Made by a program: the position numbers and the translations under genes | NCBI GenBank assembly: GCA_050743265.1 | Contig: JBOGEN010000005.1 | Span: 1 to 46,490, forward strand | DNA length: 46,490 nt | Source of the DNA: JBOGEN01 sp050743265 | GTDB taxonomy: Bacteria; Actinomycetota; Actinomycetes; JBOGEN01 | Direction of reading: 5' to 3' | The notes under the pieces: model-generated | What the model was told of the DNA's origin: nothing | The model's input: the letters and a program-made list of their open reading frames with translations, nothing else | The model's database searches: none | Shown here: positions 44,380-46,490 of the stretch, in pieces | How positions within the stretch are numbered: the first letter of the stretch is position 1 | Layout of the letters: each line of letters begins with the position of its first letter

Positions 44380-46151
44380 GAGGACGCGGTCACCTCGCGC
44401 CGGTCGTCAGGCAGCCGCCGGGTCATGCCGCGCTTGTCGAGGTACTCGAGCAACGGGATCGCCACGCGGCGACTCGTCCCCAGCGCCTTGCGGGCGTCGC
44501 TCGTCGTGAACGGCTGCGGCAGCCCGGCCAGTCGGCGTACGGCCTGCGTGTCGGCGTCGGGCAGCAGCAGCACCCCCTCGCCGACGCGGAGCAGCGCCCC
44601 CACCCGGACGGCTGCGGCGGCCTCGCGCGAGCCCAGCCCGAGCTCGGCGAGCCGGGTCGCGTCGGGGGCGGCGAACGGCTCGGCGTCCAGGTCGCGGCGC
44701 AACGCGTCCACGGCGCTCTGCACCGCCGGCGGGAGCGCGGGCCGGGCGTCCGCCCGAGCCACCCGGCCCTCGCGCACCACCAGCGGTGGCGTCCCTGCCT
44801 GGGACGCGACGACGTCGACGAGCGCGAGGTCCGGCAGGTCGAGCCGCTGCCGGGCGACCTCGACGGGCAGCCCGGGCTCGAGCGGGTACGCCTCGGCGTA
44901 CGCGGCGGTCTCCTCACCGAGTCGCGTCCGCAGCCGGGTGAGCACCTCCGGGTCGACGAGCCAGTCACCCACGACGGGGTCGACCGGCGGCTCGGCGCCC
45001 ATCGCCCGTAGGTCTGCGGCACGCACCAGCCCGCGTCGGCACAGCTCGTCCGCCCCGTCCGGCCGCCCGTCCATCGCGGCGAGGACGTGCGCCCGGGCCG
45101 CCGCGGCACCCCGGCGGGTGAGCGCGGGAGGCCGGACGTCGAGTACGACGAGACCGGTCACTCGACGGCGGCCCGGGTCGCGCACGACCGCACGGTCCCC
45201 GACCCGTAGCGGCAGCGGACGGGACAGGCCGAGGCGTGCCGTGTCGTCCCCCAGCGGCCTGACCCGCGCGGGCACCGCGGCCGCCCCCACGTGGACGACG
45301 ACCTGCCGCGGGAGGTCCTCGGCGAGGACGCCGGGCAGCCGGGCGTCCACCTCCGTGGTGGTGAGCCAGGCGTCCGGCGTGAGGAGGACGTCGCCGCGCC
45401 GCACGTCGCCGCGGGGGACGCCGCGCAGGTTGACCGCGACCCGCGCGACGGCCCCCACCTCGTCCGTCTGCTGCTTCAGGGTCTGCAGGCCGCGTACCCG
45501 CAGCCGGGGACCGTCGCCACGGGCCAGCACGAGGGCGTCGCCGGTGCGGAGCGTGCCTGCCCCCAGCGTGCCGGTGACGACGGTCCCGGCGCCGGCCACG
45601 GTGAACGCCCGGTCGACCCAGAGCCGGACGGGCGCGTGGCGGTCCGGTGCCGGCAGCGCGGCGACGAGCCGCTGCAGCGCGGCGGTCAGCGCGGGCAGCC
45701 CCTCGCCTGTGGTGCCACTGACGCAGACCGCCTCGACGTCGCCGAGCGACGTACGGCGGACCTGCGCGCGTGCCCGCTCCAGCGTCGGCGCCGGGTCGGC
45801 GAGGTCGCACCGCGTGACCACGAGCAGCCCGTGCGCCACGCCGAGCGCGTCCAGGGCGGCGAGGTGCTCGGCCGACTGCGGCATCCATCCCTCGTCCGCG
45901 GCGACCACGAGCATCGCGGCCGGGACCGGGCCCACCCCGGCGAGCATGTTCGCGACGAAGCGCTCGTGCCCGGGCACGTCGACGAACGCGATCGGCTCCC
46001 CCGAGGGGAGGGAGGTCCACGCGAAGCCGAGGTCGAGGGTGAGCCCGCGGCGCCGCTCCTCCTCCCAGCGGTCGGGCTCCATGCCGGTGAGAGCCCGGAC
46101 GAGGGTGGACTTGCCGTGGTCGACGTGCCCAGCGGTGGCGACGACGTGCAT
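44376..46151 (-). CDS. selB: Selenocysteine-specific elongation factor
   Basis: The 591-residue GTPase brings Sec-tRNA to UGA codons in selenoprotein mRNAs. It starts with the SelB signature MHVVATAGHVDHGKSTLVRAL (G1), then RGLTLDLGFAW (G2), FVDVPGHERFVANML (G3) and VVTRCDLAD (G4 region, TRCD in place of NKxD). Domains 2-3 follow (WVDRAFTVAGAGTVVTGTL). The C-terminus has the winged helices (TTSDARKALGTSRRVAIPLLEYLDKRGMTRR) that bind the SECIS hairpin. It overlaps selA by 1 nt and mobA by 4 nt. A complete gene implies at least one selenoprotein in this genome; none is apparent in the window. Confidence 0.94.
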   Translation of the reverse strand: MHVVATAGHVDHGKSTLVRALTGMEPDRWEEERRRGLTLDLGFAWTSLPSGEPIAFVDVPGHERFVANMLAGVGPVPAAMLVVAADEGWMPQSAEHLAALDALGVAHGLLVVTRCDLADPAPTLERARAQVRRTSLGDVEAVCVSGTTGEGLPALTAALQRLVAALPAPDRHAPVRLWVDRAFTVAGAGTVVTGTLGAGTLRTGDALVLARGDGPRLRVRGLQTLKQQTDEVGAVARVAVNLRGVPRGDVRRGDVLLTPDAWLTTTEVDARLPGVLAEDLPRQVVVHVGAAAVPARVRPLGDDTARLGLSRPLPLRVGDRAVVRDPGRRRVTGLVVLDVRPPALTRRGAAAARAHVLAAMDGRPDGADELCRRGLVRAADLRAMGAEPPVDPVVGDWLVDPEVLTRLRTRLGEETAAYAEAYPLEPGLPVEVARQRLDLPDLALVDVVASQAGTPPLVVREGRVARADARPALPPAVQSAVDALRRDLDAEPFAAPDATRLAELGLGSREAAAAVRVGALLRVGEGVLLLPDADTQAVRRLAGLPQPFTTSDARKALGTSRRVAIPLLEYLDKRGMTRRLPDDRREVTASS

Positions 46152-46490
46152 CAGCGGCCCTCACCCGCGACGGGCCGGGCCCCGAGCACCGCGTCCCTGA
46201 CGGCGGCGTCGGACTCGTTCGGGACGGTCCGCAGGTCCAGCAGGCAGCGCCCGTGCTCGACCCGCCCGACGACCGGGGGTCGGCCACTTCGCAGGGGCGC
46301 CGCGTACGCCTCGGGCAGGCTCACCGCCGCGCTCGGCAGCTCCACGCCCGGGGCGCCGCCGCCGCCGACCGTGGCGGCACAGTCGACGGCCCGCGCGTCC
46401 ACGCCGGCCCCGGCGAGGTCGGCCGCGAGCCGGTCGGCCCGCGTACGGAGCGCGGCGACGTCGGCGTGCAGCATCTCCGCGACGGGGGGG
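46151..46490 (-). CDS. selA: L-seryl-tRNA(Sec) selenium transferase, C-terminal fragment (gene runs off window)
   Basis: Only about the last 112 residues are in the window. They include VAALRTRADRLAADLAGAG and the closing SGRPPVVGRVEHGRCLLDLRTV, the end of SelA. SelA is a PLP enzyme that converts seryl-tRNA(Sec) to selenocysteinyl-tRNA(Sec). The PLP-lysine region is outside the window. The stop overlaps the selB start (TGATG). The Met at 46474 is internal, as the reading frame stays open to the window edge. Confidence 0.88.
   Translation of the reverse strand, partial: PPVAEMLHADVAALRTRADRLAADLAGAGVDARAVDCAATVGGGGAPGVELPSAAVSLPEAYAAPLRSGRPPVVGRVEHGRCLLDLRTVPNESDAAVRDAVLGARPVAGEGR

Noticed and set aside
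43455..46490. A tRNA(Sec) gene or SECIS element next to selAB
   Set aside because: No cloverleaf-like sequence or suitable gap exists between the overlapping genes in the window; it probably lies outside.
1..46490. CRISPR arrays, insertion sequences, prophage or tRNA-linked islands
   Set aside because: I found no regularly spaced direct repeats, transposase or integrase domains, or tRNA genes; composition is even throughout.

Overview
The window comes from a very GC-rich actinomycete (class Actinomycetia, order not determinable here). The evidence is the base composition, the frequent GTG starts, the many GTGA/ATGA gene overlaps, the TAnnnT-type -10 boxes (several placed for leaderless transcripts), three LytR-CpsA-Psr (LCP) proteins, and the coenzyme F420 genes fbiC, fbiA and fbiB. 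I see no tRNA, rRNA, insertion sequence, prophage or CRISPR array. Apart from one 328-base divergent intergenic region (28162-28489), genes are packed tightly.

Layout. 1-2559: F420 biosynthesis, with fbiC (5' end only) divergent from the overlapping pair fbiA-fbiB. 2575-13244: a DNA glycosylase, a DUF3105 membrane protein, an NDP-sugar pyrophosphorylase overlapping a GT4 glycosyltransferase, a large secreted PGRP-type amidase with three C-terminal repeats, a TIGR03089 protein, LCP protein 1 and a two-subunit CoA-transferase. 13299-20344: a minus-strand glycopolymer operon (ABC permease, ABC ATPase, NTP-transferase/CDP-alcohol phosphotransferase fusion, DUF5941 protein, cytidylyltransferase-like protein, glycerol-1-phosphate-type dehydrogenase, second CDP-alcohol phosphotransferase, GT2). 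20537-25485: a glycerophosphodiester phosphodiesterase, another GT2, and LCP proteins 2 and 3, probably also for wall-polymer assembly and attachment.

25508-30163 is the most unusual part. A 61-residue peptide with an acidic leader-like half and an Asn-rich tail is followed by a strong hairpin and then by a membrane protein. That protein joins a PqqD/RRE-like N-terminal domain to an M50 (site-2-protease-type) metalloprotease core. Divergently transcribed are a secreted, repeat-rich single-pass protein (VVxPVVD repeats), a two-LysM single-pass protein, and a conserved-looking 60-residue protein. I read this as a candidate peptide maturation/export module tied to the cell wall. No modifying enzyme is present. 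A short XRE-like regulator converges on it.

30687-46490: an acyl-CoA dehydrogenase and UDP-glucose dehydrogenase that share a 33-base divergent promoter; purK-purE; a second acyl-CoA dehydrogenase; a GtrA protein with a possible leaderless upstream ORF; a two-component system; an aldehyde dehydrogenase/GMC oxidoreductase pair resembling choline/betaine enzymes; an acyl-CoA carboxylase beta chain; and a tightly overlapping operon selA(3' part)-selB-mobA-DUF6457. The last one suggests a selenocysteine- and molybdenum-dependent enzyme, such as formate dehydrogenase, outside the window.
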